From Paraplanobispora siamensis (GTDB lineage Bacteria; Actinomycetota; Actinomycetes; Streptosporangiales; Streptosporangiaceae): 64,000 nt of DNA. The stretch covers positions 1-64,000 of the forward strand of contig NZ_BOOJ01000020.1 of NCBI RefSeq assembly GCF_016863175.1. The letters run 5' to 3'. How positions within the stretch are numbered: the first letter of the stretch is position 1; each line of letters starts with the position of its first letter. The notes beneath the pieces were generated by a model. That model was not told where the DNA came from, did no database searches, and saw nothing but the letters and a program-made list of their open reading frames with translations. This document shows positions 24,809-33,093 of this stretch, piece by piece. Made by a program: the position numbers and the translations under genes.

Positions 24809-25396
24809 TCAGCCCGCGCTGGCCTCTCCCAGTTCCTCCGGGCTGGGGACCAGGTGCCGGGGCGTCTTCTCCAGGAGCTCGAAGGCCTCCTCGACCGCGG
24901 TGGTCCAGGAGATCGCGTCGAAGACGCCCGGGCGGGTGAAACCGGCCTCGTGCATGCCCTCGACGAGCTCGCGCAGCGGGGCGTACAGGCCCCAGGGGTC
25001 CAGGATCACCAGCGGCTTGTCGTGCAGCCCCAGCGTCCGCGCCGTCCAGATCTCGAACAGCTCCTCCAGCGTGCCGATGCCGCCGGGCAGCACCAGGAAG
25101 GCGTCGGAGCGGGCGTCCATGATCCCCTTGCGCTCACGCATGTCGGCGGTGACGACGAGCTCGTCGGACTCCTGGTCGGCGATCTCGATGTCCACCAGGA
25201 CCTGCGGGATCACCCCGACCGTACGGCCGCCGGCCGCGCGGGCCGCCCGCGCCACCGCCCCCATGCACGACACCGTGGCGCCTCCGCTGACCAGAGTGTG
25301 CCCGCGTCCGGCGAGTTCCCGGCCCACCTCCTCCGCCAGGGCCAGGTACTTCTGGTCAATCTTCTGGCTCGACGCCAGGAATACGCAGATAAACAC
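24809..25396 (-). CDS. LOG family (TIGR00730) Rossmann-fold protein
   Basis: 195 residues with the LOG signature PGGIGTLEE near 103-111, preceded by MRERKGIMDARSDAFLVL. These are the phosphoribohydrolase residues of cytokinin riboside 5'-monophosphate hydrolases, which release adenine-type bases from nucleotides. Many bacterial members have no known physiological substrate. It lies 9 nt downstream of a second LOG gene on the same strand, so the two paralogues form an operon. The start is GTG. Confidence 0.88.
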   Translation of the reverse strand: MFICVFLASSQKIDQKYLALAEEVGRELAGRGHTLVSGGATVSCMGAVARAARAAGGRTVGVIPQVLVDIEIADQESDELVVTADMRERKGIMDARSDAFLVLPGGIGTLEELFEIWTARTLGLHDKPLVILDPWGLYAPLRELVEGMHEAGFTRPGVFDAISWTTAVEEAFELLEKTPRHLVPSPEELGEASAG

Positions 25397-25405
25397 GGAT
25401 CAACC

Positions 25406-26200
25406 CTATTGGGCGTCCCCCACCGTGTTCTTGACCGCCTCCGCCTCCTCATCGCGCAGCCGGGACCTGTTGCGATCCGCGTCGACGATGATCCGCACCG
25501 CCTCGTCCGGGTCGTCGGTCACGTGGATGAGGTCGAGGTCCTCCGGGGAGATCTTCCCGGAGGACGCGAGGCTGGACTTGATCCAGTCGATCATCCCGCC
25601 CCAGAACTCCGTGCCCATCAGCACCACGGGGAAGGAGGTCACCTTGCGGGTCTGGACGAGCGTCAGCGCCTCGAACAGCTCGTCCAGGGTGCCGAACCCG
25701 CCCGGGAGCGTGACGAAGCCACAGGAGTACTTCACGAACATGGTCTTGCGGACGAAGAAGTAGCGGAACTCGATGCCGAGGTCCACGTACTCGTTCATCT
25801 GCTGTTCGAAGGGCAGCTCGATGCCGAGCCCGACCGAGACGCCGCCCGCCTCGACGGCCCCCCTGTTGGCCGCCTCCATGCAGCCGGGACCGCCGCCGGT
25901 GATCACGGCGTAGCCCGCCTCGGAGAGCTTGCGACCGAGCTCGACGCCCAGCGCGTACTCCGGAGAGTCCTCGGGCGTGCGGGCGGAGCCGAAGACGGTC
26001 ACCGCCTGGGGCAGCTCGGCGAGCTGGCCGAAGCCCTCCACGAACTCCGCCTGGATGCGCAGGACCCGCCACGGATCCATGTGCAGCCAGTCCGCCGGTC
26101 CCCGGCGGTCGAGCAGCCTCTGGTCGTAGGTGGAATCGGGGACGAAGTCGCCGCGGACCACAGCGGATCCCTGACGGCGCTCCGGACGTGTCTTCTTCAT
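25406..26200 (-). CDS. LOG family (TIGR00730) protein, long form
   Basis: 264 residues, longer at the N-terminus than its neighbour (DQRLLDRRGPADWLHMDPWR). The core contains VFGSARTPEDSPEY, ITGGGPGCMEAANRGA and the catalytic signature PGGFGTLDE. This long subgroup is conserved next to dapE in actinobacteria (M. tuberculosis Rv1205 and its neighbours, from memory). A nucleotide N-glycosidase role is inferred from the family. ATG 26200 was chosen because it fits family length. Confidence 0.9.
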   Translation of the reverse strand: MKKTRPERRQGSAVVRGDFVPDSTYDQRLLDRRGPADWLHMDPWRVLRIQAEFVEGFGQLAELPQAVTVFGSARTPEDSPEYALGVELGRKLSEAGYAVITGGGPGCMEAANRGAVEAGGVSVGLGIELPFEQQMNEYVDLGIEFRYFFVRKTMFVKYSCGFVTLPGGFGTLDELFEALTLVQTRKVTSFPVVLMGTEFWGGMIDWIKSSLASSGKISPEDLDLIHVTDDPDEAVRIIVDADRNRSRLRDEEAEAVKNTVGDAQ

Positions 26201-26310
26201 GCGGATCACGCTAGCGCCACCCCACAAAAAATCTTGAAATTCTCTCCGGAGACACGGAACCGGATTTCGAGGAGGCTGCGTCTAACTGCCGAGGGTGCTG
26301 CTCGGGACTG

Positions 26311-26354
26311 AAAGTGGCTTTCCCCGCCAAATGGCCGGCGAGGAAAGCCACTTT
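26311..26354. terminator. Strong hairpin terminator
   Basis: AAAGTGGCTTTCC (26311-26323) pairs perfectly with GGAAAGCCACTTT (26342-26354); inside, CGCC pairs with GGCG. A T-rich tail (CTCTTTTC) follows on the plus strand, while the minus-strand exit has only the TTT of the stem. It may end dapE transcripts and shield the region from the other side. Confidence 0.75.
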
Positions 26355-26363
26355 CTCTTTTCT

Positions 26364-26431
26364 ATGGCGACGCCGCGCGTCGCGGGCTCGGGGCTGTATC
26401 GATGGCGACGCTGCGCGTCGCGGGCTCGGGG
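26364..26431. repeat. 30-bp direct repeat, two units
   Basis: ATGGCGACGC(C/T)GCGCGTCGC plus GGGCTCGGGG occurs at 26364-26393 and 26402-26431 with one mismatch and a 38-bp period. The second unit runs into the dispersed repeat, so it may be a partial extra copy of the repeat's left end. Confidence 0.7.
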
Positions 26432-26529
26432 GCTCCTTGATCCGGCTCCCGCCCTCGTCACGTCCTCGCTCGTTCCTCGCTCCGGGCGTTCCTCGGTTGG
26501 TTCACCGGCGCCCCCTCGCGGAGGCCGTG
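26410..26529. repeat. Dispersed intergenic repeat, full copy A
   Basis: This shares 38 identical consecutive bases (26433-26470 with 59672-59709) and a further conserved block (GGGCGTTCCTC, GTTGGTTCACCGGCG, CCCCTCGCGG) with the copy at 59649-59756. A 4-bp indel and a few substitutions separate them. No inverted ends or transposase are visible. Confidence 0.75.
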
Positions 26530-26574
26530 GCGACGGAGAGGTCGTTGAGCGGTTCCCCGGAATCTCCTTGTCGG

Positions 26575-27636
26575 TTAGGCGAGCCAGGTGAGCATGCGGT
26601 GTTCACAGTCGGCGATCTTGGATAGGGAGACGTGCTCGTCGCGCTGGTGGGCGAGGTTGGGGTCTCCGGGGCCGTAGTTGACGGCCGGGATGCCGAGGGT
26701 GGAGAACAGGGAGACGTCGGTCCAGCCGAGCTTGGCCCTGGGGACGCCGCCCACGGCGGTCACGAAGGCGGCCGCCACGGGGTGGGTCAGGCCGGGGCGG
26801 GCGGCGGGGGCGCCGTCGGTGAAGCGGACCTCGAAGCCGTCGAACACCTCGGTCACGTGCTCGCGCGCCGCCTCCAGGGACAGGTCGGGGGCGAAGCGGT
26901 AGTTGACCGTCACCGTGCACTCGTCGGGGATCACGTTGCCCGCGACCCCGCCGGAGATCCCCACCGCGTTCAGGCCCTCGTGGTACTCCAGCCCGTCGAC
27001 GACCGGCAGCCTCGCCTCGTAGGCCTCCAGGATCTCCAGCACCGGCCGGGCGGCGTGGATCGCGTTGATCCCCAGCCAGGACCGGGCGCTGTGGGCGCGC
27101 TTGCCCCGGGTGACGACCTGGGCCCGCAGGGTCCCCTGGCAGCCGCCCTCGATGGTCCCGTCGGTGGGCTCCATGAGCACCGCGAAGTCACCGGCCAGCC
27201 AGTCCGGGCGGTTGCGGCTGAGCCGCAGCAGCCCGTTGCGCTCGGCCTCGATCTCCTCGCAGTCGTAGAAGACGTAGGTCACGTCCCGGCTCGGCGCCTC
27301 CAGCGCGGCGGCCAGCTTCAGCGCGACCGCGACCCCGCTCTTCATGTCGGAGGTGCCGCAGCCGTACAGCAGGTCGCCCTCGACCCGGCTGGGCAGGTTG
27401 CCGGCGACCGGGACGGTGTCGATGTGCCCGGCGATCACCACCCGCTCGTCGCGGCCGAGCCGGGTGCGGGCCACGACCGCCTCCCCGTCGCGGTCCACGG
27501 TCAGGTGCGGCAGGGCTCGCAGGGCCTCCTCCACCGCGTCGGCGAGCGTCTTCTCCCCGCCGCTGACCGACTCGATGTCGACGATGCGCGCGGTGAGCGC
27601 TCCGACGTCCTGTGCGAGATCCAGCCGCGTACTCAT
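26575..27636 (-). CDS. dapE: Succinyl-diaminopimelate desuccinylase
   Basis: 353 residues of the M20 zinc peptidase family. Metal-site motifs are VIAGHIDTVP (catalytic His-x-Asp), YGCGTSDMKSG, the YDCEEIEAE general-base region and a C-terminal histidine in NLAHQRDEHVSL. DapE cleaves N-succinyl-L,L-diaminopimelate in lysine and cell-wall synthesis. The window also has dapC, the preceding aminotransferase, 3.5 kb away. The gene diverges from a MerR regulator. Confidence 0.93.
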   Translation of the reverse strand: MSTRLDLAQDVGALTARIVDIESVSGGEKTLADAVEEALRALPHLTVDRDGEAVVARTRLGRDERVVIAGHIDTVPVAGNLPSRVEGDLLYGCGTSDMKSGVAVALKLAAALEAPSRDVTYVFYDCEEIEAERNGLLRLSRNRPDWLAGDFAVLMEPTDGTIEGGCQGTLRAQVVTRGKRAHSARSWLGINAIHAARPVLEILEAYEARLPVVDGLEYHEGLNAVGISGGVAGNVIPDECTVTVNYRFAPDLSLEAAREHVTEVFDGFEVRFTDGAPAARPGLTHPVAAAFVTAVGGVPRAKLGWTDVSLFSTLGIPAVNYGPGDPNLAHQRDEHVSLSKIADCEHRMLTWLA

Positions 27637-27712
27637 GTCCGCGACCTTATCGCCGCCCGCGGGTTCCGCCGGAACGCGGGTTTCGCCCGCGAGGTGGGTT
27701 TTACTGGAAGGC

Positions 27713-28426
27713 GTGTTGCGTATCGGGGAGTTCGCCGCCCTGGCCGGGGTCAGTGTCGGGACGATTCGCCGCTACCACCGGACGGGCCTGCTGCCCGACC
27801 CGCCGGACGCGAAAGGGCGGCGGCTGTACGGCACGGCGGACGTGGTCCGCCTGATCAGGATCCGGCGGCTGGTGGCGCTCGGGGTGGACCTGCCCGACAT
27901 CGCCCGGGTGCTCGGCCCCGACCCCGGGCTCGACGGGGATCTGCGCAGGGCCCTGGCCGACCTGGACGCCGACCTCGCCGTCCAGGAGGAGGCGGTACGG
28001 CGGCAGCGGGCGATGCTGGCCGAGCTGCGGCACACCGGGCCCGACCCGGCCCCGACCCCGGCGCTGACCCAGATCGTCGGCGAACTGGAGCGCGTCGTCC
28101 CCGCCCACCCGCTGCTGGAGCGGGCACGGGAGACCATCGCCCTGCTGGGCGCCGCGGTGCCGGGGCTTGCCGGGGCGCTCGCCGGAGCCTACCGGGCGTC
28201 CATGGGCGACGAGGGGCTCAGGCGCCGGCTGTGGGATGTCGGCCTGCGCTTCGAGGAGCTCAGGGACGCCCCGCCCGAGGCTCCCGAGGTCGCGGTCCTG
28301 GCCGAGGAGCTCGGCCGTCTCCTGCGGCCCTTCTTCGACAGCCGTCCCATCGGGGCCGTGCGGGGCGGCAGGATCGACGAGCTGTCCCCCGCGCAGCGGC
28401 ACGTCGTCCGTCTGCTCGGCCGTTGA
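27713..28426 (+). CDS. MerR family transcriptional regulator
   Basis: 237 residues. The N-terminal MerR domain is complete (LRIGEFAALAGVSVGTIRRY, then GLLPDPPDAKGRRLYG and RIRRLVALGVDLPDIARVLG), followed by a coiled coil (VQEEAVRRQRAMLAEL) and a mostly helical C-terminal effector domain with no cysteine pair for metals. The ligand is unknown. GTG 27713 and TTG 27716 are both possible starts; GGAAGG lies just upstream. It diverges from dapE. Confidence 0.87.
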   Translation: MLRIGEFAALAGVSVGTIRRYHRTGLLPDPPDAKGRRLYGTADVVRLIRIRRLVALGVDLPDIARVLGPDPGLDGDLRRALADLDADLAVQEEAVRRQRAMLAELRHTGPDPAPTPALTQIVGELERVVPAHPLLERARETIALLGAAVPGLAGALAGAYRASMGDEGLRRRLWDVGLRFEELRDAPPEAPEVAVLAEELGRLLRPFFDSRPIGAVRGGRIDELSPAQRHVVRLLGR

Positions 28427-28507
28427 CCTGCCCGTACGGGACGGAATCCCCTATCCGGCAGGGTTTGCCGGACCGCGTACCAGTCGTGGGCATGTAGGTT
28501 CTTCACC

Positions 28508-29341
28508 GTGCGGCGGCGGTTGTCCAATGGGGTCATCGCGATCATGGTGATCGTGACCGTGCTCGCGGTGGCCATCACCGTGGGCGTCTTCGTGCTGATC
28601 AACCGGTTCGACACCCTGACCGTCGCACGCGAGGGCTGCCGGGTGACCACCCCGCAGGGGAGCATCGACCTGGAGATCGAGCAGGCCCAGGTGGCGGCGG
28701 CGATCGCCGGTGTGGCCCACCGCCGCAAGCTCCCCGAGCGCGCGGTGGTGATCGCCTACGCCACCGGCATCCAGGAGTCCAAGCTGCTGAACCTGACCTT
28801 CGGCGACCGCGACTCGCTCGGGGTCTTCCAGCAGCGGCCCTCGCAGGGCTGGGGCCCGCCCGAGAAGCTCGTCGACCCGGTCTACGCCAGCGGCAAGTTC
28901 TTCGCCGCCCTGGTCAAGGTGAAGAACTACCGGAAGATCCCGTTGCACGTGGCCGCCCAGGAGGTGCAGCGCTCGGCCGACGGCTCGCTGTACGCCCAGC
29001 ACGAGGAGAACGCCAAGATCCTGGCCGCGGCGTTCACCGGCCGGGTGCCCAAGGCGGTGCACTGCTGGTTCCCTCCCCGCGGCGAGGAGACTCCCGCGCC
29101 CTCTCCCTCACCGGACGGGGCGGAGCGGGAACTGGCCCGCACGCTCGGCGCGGGGACCACTCTCGAGGCCGGTTCGCGCAAGCGGGGCTGGCTGATCGCC
29201 ACCTGGTCGCTCGCCCACGCCCAGAAGTACGGCCTGCGCCGGATCCGTTACGACGGTCAGGCATGGAGCGTGACAACGGGCGAGAAGGGCGACTGGACGC
29301 CCGACGCCGGTTCCTCCCGGGAACGGGTCCAGATCTCCTGA
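28508..29341 (+). CDS. Membrane-anchored protein with lysozyme-like segment
   Basis: 277 residues: an N-terminal membrane anchor (GVIAIMVIVTVLAVAITVGVF), then an extracytoplasmic domain with VVIAYATGIQESKLLNL, GDRDSLGVFQQRPSQGWG and DPVYASGKFFAALV. That order (Glu in IQES, then LGVFQQRP) recalls transglycosylase/lysozyme-like folds, with E90 or so as a possible catalytic residue. A C-terminal region (SLAHAQKYGLRRIRYDGQ) follows. Relatives are often mislabelled heavy metal transporters. Peptidoglycan as target is inference. It starts with GTG. Confidence 0.7.
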   Translation: MRRRLSNGVIAIMVIVTVLAVAITVGVFVLINRFDTLTVAREGCRVTTPQGSIDLEIEQAQVAAAIAGVAHRRKLPERAVVIAYATGIQESKLLNLTFGDRDSLGVFQQRPSQGWGPPEKLVDPVYASGKFFAALVKVKNYRKIPLHVAAQEVQRSADGSLYAQHEENAKILAAAFTGRVPKAVHCWFPPRGEETPAPSPSPDGAERELARTLGAGTTLEAGSRKRGWLIATWSLAHAQKYGLRRIRYDGQAWSVTTGEKGDWTPDAGSSRERVQIS

Positions 29342-29352
29342 GGCCGGCGGGT

Positions 29353-29366
29353 CCCCCGATCGGGGG
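29353..29366. terminator. Palindromic hairpin between convergent genes
   Basis: CCCCCGATCGGGGG is a perfect 14-base palindrome in the 27-bp space between the stops of the lysozyme-like gene and the DUF4178 gene. It probably acts as a shared terminator, though it lacks a T tract. Confidence 0.5.
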
Positions 29367-29368
29367 CC

Positions 29369-30052
29369 TCAGACCTTCCTGTCGATCGTGATCGAGCCCG
29401 GCGGGAGCGACTGGGCGTAGGAGGAGTTCCAGGCCCCGCCCTGGACCCGCTCGAAGGCGAGCAGACGGCCGTCGGCCGCGTGATAGTCGGCGAAGTCGAG
29501 CAGGCCCCGGTCGGGCATGCCGGTGTAGCCCTCGGAGCGGAAGGCCGCGGTGCCCCGGTCCGCCGGGAAGAACTCGGCCCCCTCAACGATGATCATCCGC
29601 TTGGCGGGGACCATTCCCTGGGTGGGCACCGGCGTCCACAGCAGCACTTCGAGGTGGGGGGCATCGCCCGGAGCGTTCCCCGAGCGCGTCTCGACCGACA
29701 GCCACCGGTGGCGGCGGCTGCCGTCGTCGAGCATGTACTCGGTCCACTGGACGCCCTGGCACGACAGGTAGACCGCTCCGAGGACCCGGGAACGCGTCCC
29801 CTGGCACTCGATCGTGTCGCCCACCTTGATCGTGCGGGGGTCGGGGTAGTCGATGCCGACATGGCCCGTGTCCTGCACAGGCCCGCGCGGAGGCGACCGC
29901 TCGGCTTCGACCGGCGGCGGCAGGGGGGTCTCGCCGGAGGACCCGTCCCCGGGCGTCCTGCGGTCCTGGCGGGTGGTCGCGTAGAACGCGCCCAGCAGCA
30001 GGACCACAGTGATCGCGCCCAGTCCGATCATCACGGCGACCGCAGGGGTCAT
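29369..30052 (-). CDS. DUF4178 domain-containing membrane-anchored protein
   Basis: 227 residues. One N-terminal membrane helix (VAVMIGLGAITVVLLLGAFYA), a Pro-rich linker, and a DUF4178-like beta domain (IKVGDTIECQGTRSRVLGAVYLS to WTEYMLDDGSRRHRWLSVE). DUF4178 is a domain of unknown function. The gene ends at a shared hairpin and begins 11 bp from the stop of dapC on the same strand, so it is probably the last gene of the fdxA-dapC transcript. Confidence 0.8.
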   Translation of the reverse strand: MTPAVAVMIGLGAITVVLLLGAFYATTRQDRRTPGDGSSGETPLPPPVEAERSPPRGPVQDTGHVGIDYPDPRTIKVGDTIECQGTRSRVLGAVYLSCQGVQWTEYMLDDGSRRHRWLSVETRSGNAPGDAPHLEVLLWTPVPTQGMVPAKRMIIVEGAEFFPADRGTAAFRSEGYTGMPDRGLLDFADYHAADGRLLAFERVQGGAWNSSYAQSLPPGSITIDRKV

Positions 30053-30063
30053 GCCGCGGGATC

Positions 30064-31143
30064 CTACTGGAGCCGGCGCACCGCCGCATCGACGCGTTCG
30101 TCACTGGCGGTCACGGCGATCCGGACATGGCGGTCGCCGGCCGCCCCGTAGAAGTCACCAGGAGCGACGAGAACGCCCTTCTCGGCCAGGGCGCGCACCT
30201 GGTCCCAGCAGTTCTCGCCGTTGGACGCCCACAGGTACAGGCCCGCGGCGGAGTGCTCGATCCGCCAGCCCGCCGACTCCAGCGCGGGGCGCAGCGCCGC
30301 CCGCCGCGCGGCGTAGCGGGCCCGCTGCTCCTCGGCGTGCGCGTCGTCGTCCAGCGCCGCGGTCATCGCCGCCTGGACCGGGGCCGGGACGATCATGCCC
30401 GCGTGCTTGCGCACCTCCAGCAGCCGCCGGATCAGCGCGGGGTCCCCGGCCACGAAACCGGCCCGGTAACCCGCCAGGTTGGAGCGCTTGGACAGCGAGT
30501 GCACCGCGAGCAGGCCCTCGTGCGAGCCGCCGCACACGTCCGGATGCAGGATCGAGATCGGCTGCTCCTCCCAGCCCAGCTCGATGTAGCACTCGTCGGA
30601 GGCCACGATCGCGCCGTGCTCGCGCGCCCAGGAGACGACCTTGCGCAGGTGCTCGGCGGGCAGGACCTTGCCGGTCGGGTTGGACGGGGAGTTCACCCAC
30701 ACCAGCGGCACCCGCTCGGGCCCGAGCGCGAGCAGCCCGTCGGTGGCGTACGGCTCCGCGCCGGCCAGCCGGGCGCCCACGTCGTAGGTGGGGTAGGCCA
30801 GCTCGGGGAAGATCACCCGCTGGCCGGGACCGATGCCCAGCAGCGTCGGCAGCCAGGCCACGAACTCCTTGGAGCCGATCAGCGGCAGCACGTCCGCCTG
30901 GTCGAGGACGACGCCGTGCCTGCGCCGGAGCCATCCGGCCGCGGCGGAGCGCAGCCGCTCGGTGCCGTAGGTCAGCGGGTAGCCGGGGCTGTCGGAGGCG
31001 TCGGCCAGCGCACGCCGTACGACGTCGGGAACGGGGTCGACGGGGGTGCCCACCGACAGGTCGACGATCCCGTCCTCATGCCTGCCCGCCAGCTCCTTGT
31101 ACGGCGTGAGCCGATCCCATGGAAAGTCCGGCAGCCCGATCAC
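30064..31143 (-). CDS. dapC: Succinyldiaminopimelate transaminase
   Basis: 359 residues, a fold type I PLP aminotransferase. Conserved features are IDLSVGTPVDPVPDVV-like N-terminus, WVNSPSNPTG, VASDECYIELGW and the PLP lysine segment HSLSKRSNLAGYRAGF, ending with the substrate arginine in HVRIAVTAS. This is the actinobacterial DapC type, next to the 7Fe ferredoxin gene as in M. tuberculosis (fdxC-dapC). It works in lysine and diaminopimelate synthesis together with dapE. The GTG start is supported by GGGGAG. Confidence 0.92.
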   Translation of the reverse strand: MIGLPDFPWDRLTPYKELAGRHEDGIVDLSVGTPVDPVPDVVRRALADASDSPGYPLTYGTERLRSAAAGWLRRRHGVVLDQADVLPLIGSKEFVAWLPTLLGIGPGQRVIFPELAYPTYDVGARLAGAEPYATDGLLALGPERVPLVWVNSPSNPTGKVLPAEHLRKVVSWAREHGAIVASDECYIELGWEEQPISILHPDVCGGSHEGLLAVHSLSKRSNLAGYRAGFVAGDPALIRRLLEVRKHAGMIVPAPVQAAMTAALDDDAHAEEQRARYAARRAALRPALESAGWRIEHSAAGLYLWASNGENCWDQVRALAEKGVLVAPGDFYGAAGDRHVRIAVTASDERVDAAVRRLQ

Positions 31144-31250
31144 AGTTCTCCCCGCTGGCGTGCCCCCACCCGGGCGGGAGGGGGAAAGGTCGTCGATGGA
31201 ACCCGTGCACGGGGGCGGCGCGTCGCGCCGCCCCCGCCCACATCGGCTTT

Positions 31251-31577
31251 CTAGTGCCCCTCGGCCTGCGGAGGCAGGGCCGCCACGACCGGGTGGTCCT
31301 TCTCGATCTTGCCGACCTTGGAGGCGCCGCCGGGCGACCCCAGGTCCTCGAAGAAGTCCACGTTGGCCTTGTAGAAGTCCTTCCACTGCTCGGGAAGGTC
31401 ATCCTCGTAGAAGATCGCCTCAACGGGGCAGACGGGTTCGCACGCGCCGCAGTCCACGCACTCGTCGGGGTGGATGTAGAGCATGCGCTCGCCCTCGTAG
31501 ATGCAATCGACGGGGCACTCCTCGATGCACGCCTTGTCCAGGACGTCCACGCAAGGCTGCGCGATGACGTAGGTCAC
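31251..31577 (-). CDS. fdxA: 7Fe ferredoxin
   Basis: 108 residues. The N-terminal half carries cysteines for one 3Fe-4S and one 4Fe-4S cluster: C-x7-C-x3-CP in [19 protein letters not shown] and the classical [12 protein letters not shown]. The C-terminal helix ([21 protein letters not shown]) is typical of the actinobacterial FdxA/FdxC type. It carries electrons, for example to cytochromes P450. GTG 31577 is chosen because AAGGAG lies 8 nt upstream. Confidence 0.94.
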   Translation of the reverse strand: MTYVIAQPCVDVLDKACIEECPVDCIYEGERMLYIHPDECVDCGACEPVCPVEAIFYEDDLPEQWKDFYKANVDFFEDLGSPGGASKVGKIEKDHPVVAALPPQAEGH

Positions 31578-31613
31578 CTCGGGCTCCTTCTTCTTTACGC
31601 ACCTAGGCACGAC

Positions 31614-31642
31614 TTCGACCGCGGGTTGCTACGACCTAGTAT
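31614..31642 (+). promoter_or_regulatory. Candidate promoter of the SH3-like domain gene
   Basis: TTCGAC (31614-31619), 17 nt and TAGTAT (31637-31642) fit a vegetative promoter pointing rightward. The element lies in the divergent region shared with fdxA. Confidence 0.4.
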
Positions 31643-31686
31643 TGCCGTGCCCGCCATATGTCTGGAACAGGAGGGGGTCCTCTGCG

Positions 31687-31911
31687 GTGTCCCCCGCATT
31701 CGGCGCTCGGCTCAGTATCAACATAACCCCAGCTGACGTGGGGAAAAGGGTAACCGTCCGGCGACGGGTCCCCGAGGGCTTCCGCGACGCCGTCGGGCAG
31801 CTGGAGTTCTGGCGGGACGGCGTGCTGGGCGTGCGCAAGCGCGACGGCACCCTCGTCGAGATCCCCGAGGACACCCTCGCCGCGGCAAAGGTTGTCGTGA
31901 GCCGGGCGTAA
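31687..31911 (+). CDS. Stand-alone SH3-like domain related to the N-terminus of a GNAT acetyltransferase
   Basis: 74 residues: INITPADVGKRVTVRRRVP, EGFRDAVGQLEFWRDGVLGV and RKRDGTLVEIPEDTLAAAKV. In Streptomyces, the same domain opens a GNAT acetyltransferase encoded beside fdxA (from memory). Here a stop follows directly and no acetyltransferase half is present, so the gene is a reduced or split form. GTG 31687 is used with AGGAGG about 12 nt upstream; ATG 31642 is in frame but adds unlike residues. Confidence 0.75.
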   Translation: MSPAFGARLSINITPADVGKRVTVRRRVPEGFRDAVGQLEFWRDGVLGVRKRDGTLVEIPEDTLAAAKVVVSRA

Positions 31912-31976
31912 GCCGTTCACCAAGAACGCTCGCGCCTCCTCGACCGCCCCGGCAGGACCCGAGAAGGATCCGGCGC

Positions 31977-33059
31977 GTGACCGTACGCAGCATCACCGCC
32001 GCCGTGATCCTCCTCTCCGTGATCACCGGATGCAGCTCCGCCGTCCCCGCTCCCGAGCAGGGGCCGCTCCCCCCGGTGAAGCTCCAGGCCGCCTCGCTCC
32101 AGGAGGGCTTCGCGAGCATGGAGCGCCTCGTCGAGGAGGCCAGGAAAGAGGGATCGCTCAACGTCGTCGGCCTGGCGCGCGACTGGGTGAACTACGGCGA
32201 GATCATCGACGCCTTCTCCGAGGAGTACGGCGTCAAGGTCAACGAGCTCGAACCGGACGCCGGCAGCCTGCGGCAGATCGAGGCCGCCGCCCGGCTCAGG
32301 CCCGACGTGTTCGACCTGAGCCTGGAGGTGGCGGTGGCCAACGCCGGCTCCTTCGCCCCGTACAAGGTGCGCGGCTGGCAGGACCTGCCCGACGACCTCA
32401 AGGACTACGACGGCGCCTGGTACGCCGCCTACGGCGGCTACATGTCCATCGGGTACGACTCGGCCAAGGTGTCCGCCCCGGCCTCCTACGAGGACCTGCT
32501 CAAGCCCGGCTACAGCGTCTGGCTCCCCGGCGACCCCCGGCACAGCGCGGCCGCCTTCGGCGGCGTGATGGCGACCGCCTTCGGGGAGGGCGGCACGGCG
32601 GGTTCCGGCAGGCCCGAGGCGCGGCGCGGGGTGGAGTTCTTCGGCCGCCTGAAGGAGGCCGGCAACCTCGCCGAACCCGGCGCCACGCCCACGGCCGTCC
32701 TCGACTGGGACTTCCTCAACGCCGGGCGGGTGACGAGCCGGAAGGGCTGGAAGGTCGTCATCCCCGGCGACCGCGTGCTCGGCTCCTACTACGTGCAGGC
32801 CATCGGCAAGGACGCCCCGCACCCGGCCGCCGCCCGGCTCTGGCAGGAGTTCCTCTTCTCCGACCGGGGCCAGAACCTGTTGCTGAAGGGTTACGCCCGC
32901 CCGGCCCGCATGGAGGCCATGCGGATGCGCGGGACGCTCGACGCGGAGCTCGCCCGCAGACTCCCGGAGACGGCGGCGCGGCCGGTGGTGCTCACCGTCC
33001 CGGAGACCGACGCCGCCAAGGCCTACATCCGAAGTGAGTGGGCCGTGACGGTTGAGTGA
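31977..33059 (+). CDS. ABC transporter substrate-binding lipoprotein
   Basis: 360 residues. A lipoprotein signal peptide ends in the lipobox V-I-T-G-C (LLSVITGCSS), so the mature protein is anchored outside the membrane. The body is a two-lobe binding protein of the iron/spermidine-putrescine class (KEGSLNVVGLARDWVNYGEI; YAAYGGYMSIGYDS; YEDLLKPGYSVWLPGDPR). No permease or ATPase gene is adjacent, so it must pair with components elsewhere. Start is GTG. Confidence 0.87.
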   Translation: MTVRSITAAVILLSVITGCSSAVPAPEQGPLPPVKLQAASLQEGFASMERLVEEARKEGSLNVVGLARDWVNYGEIIDAFSEEYGVKVNELEPDAGSLRQIEAAARLRPDVFDLSLEVAVANAGSFAPYKVRGWQDLPDDLKDYDGAWYAAYGGYMSIGYDSAKVSAPASYEDLLKPGYSVWLPGDPRHSAAAFGGVMATAFGEGGTAGSGRPEARRGVEFFGRLKEAGNLAEPGATPTAVLDWDFLNAGRVTSRKGWKVVIPGDRVLGSYYVQAIGKDAPHPAAARLWQEFLFSDRGQNLLLKGYARPARMEAMRMRGTLDAELARRLPETAARPVVLTVPETDAAKAYIRSEWAVTVE

Positions 33060-33081
33060 CACTGATGCCGGTGAGACTGAT

Positions 33082-33093
33082 ATGTCGCGACAT
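33082..33093. promoter_or_regulatory. Perfect 12-bp palindrome
   Basis: ATGTCGCGACAT is a perfect palindrome 92 bp upstream of the methyltransferase gene and 23 bp after the lipoprotein gene. It could be a dimeric regulator site; no regulator gene is adjacent. Confidence 0.3.

Larger units (their letters stand above)
26221..26574. other. 354-bp intergenic region with hairpin and repeats
   Basis: Between the long LOG gene and dapE, both leftward. It contains the strong hairpin at 26311-26354, two 30-bp direct repeats at 26364-26431 and one full copy of the dispersed repeat. Open frames inside it contain only repeat-derived peptides and are not supported as genes. Confidence 0.6.

Noticed and set aside
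26295-26625. Short frames over the repeat region with the peptide RLPPSSRPRS
   Set aside because: A similar peptide arises at 59676 from the other repeat copy, so it is a translation of the repeat and not a conserved gene.
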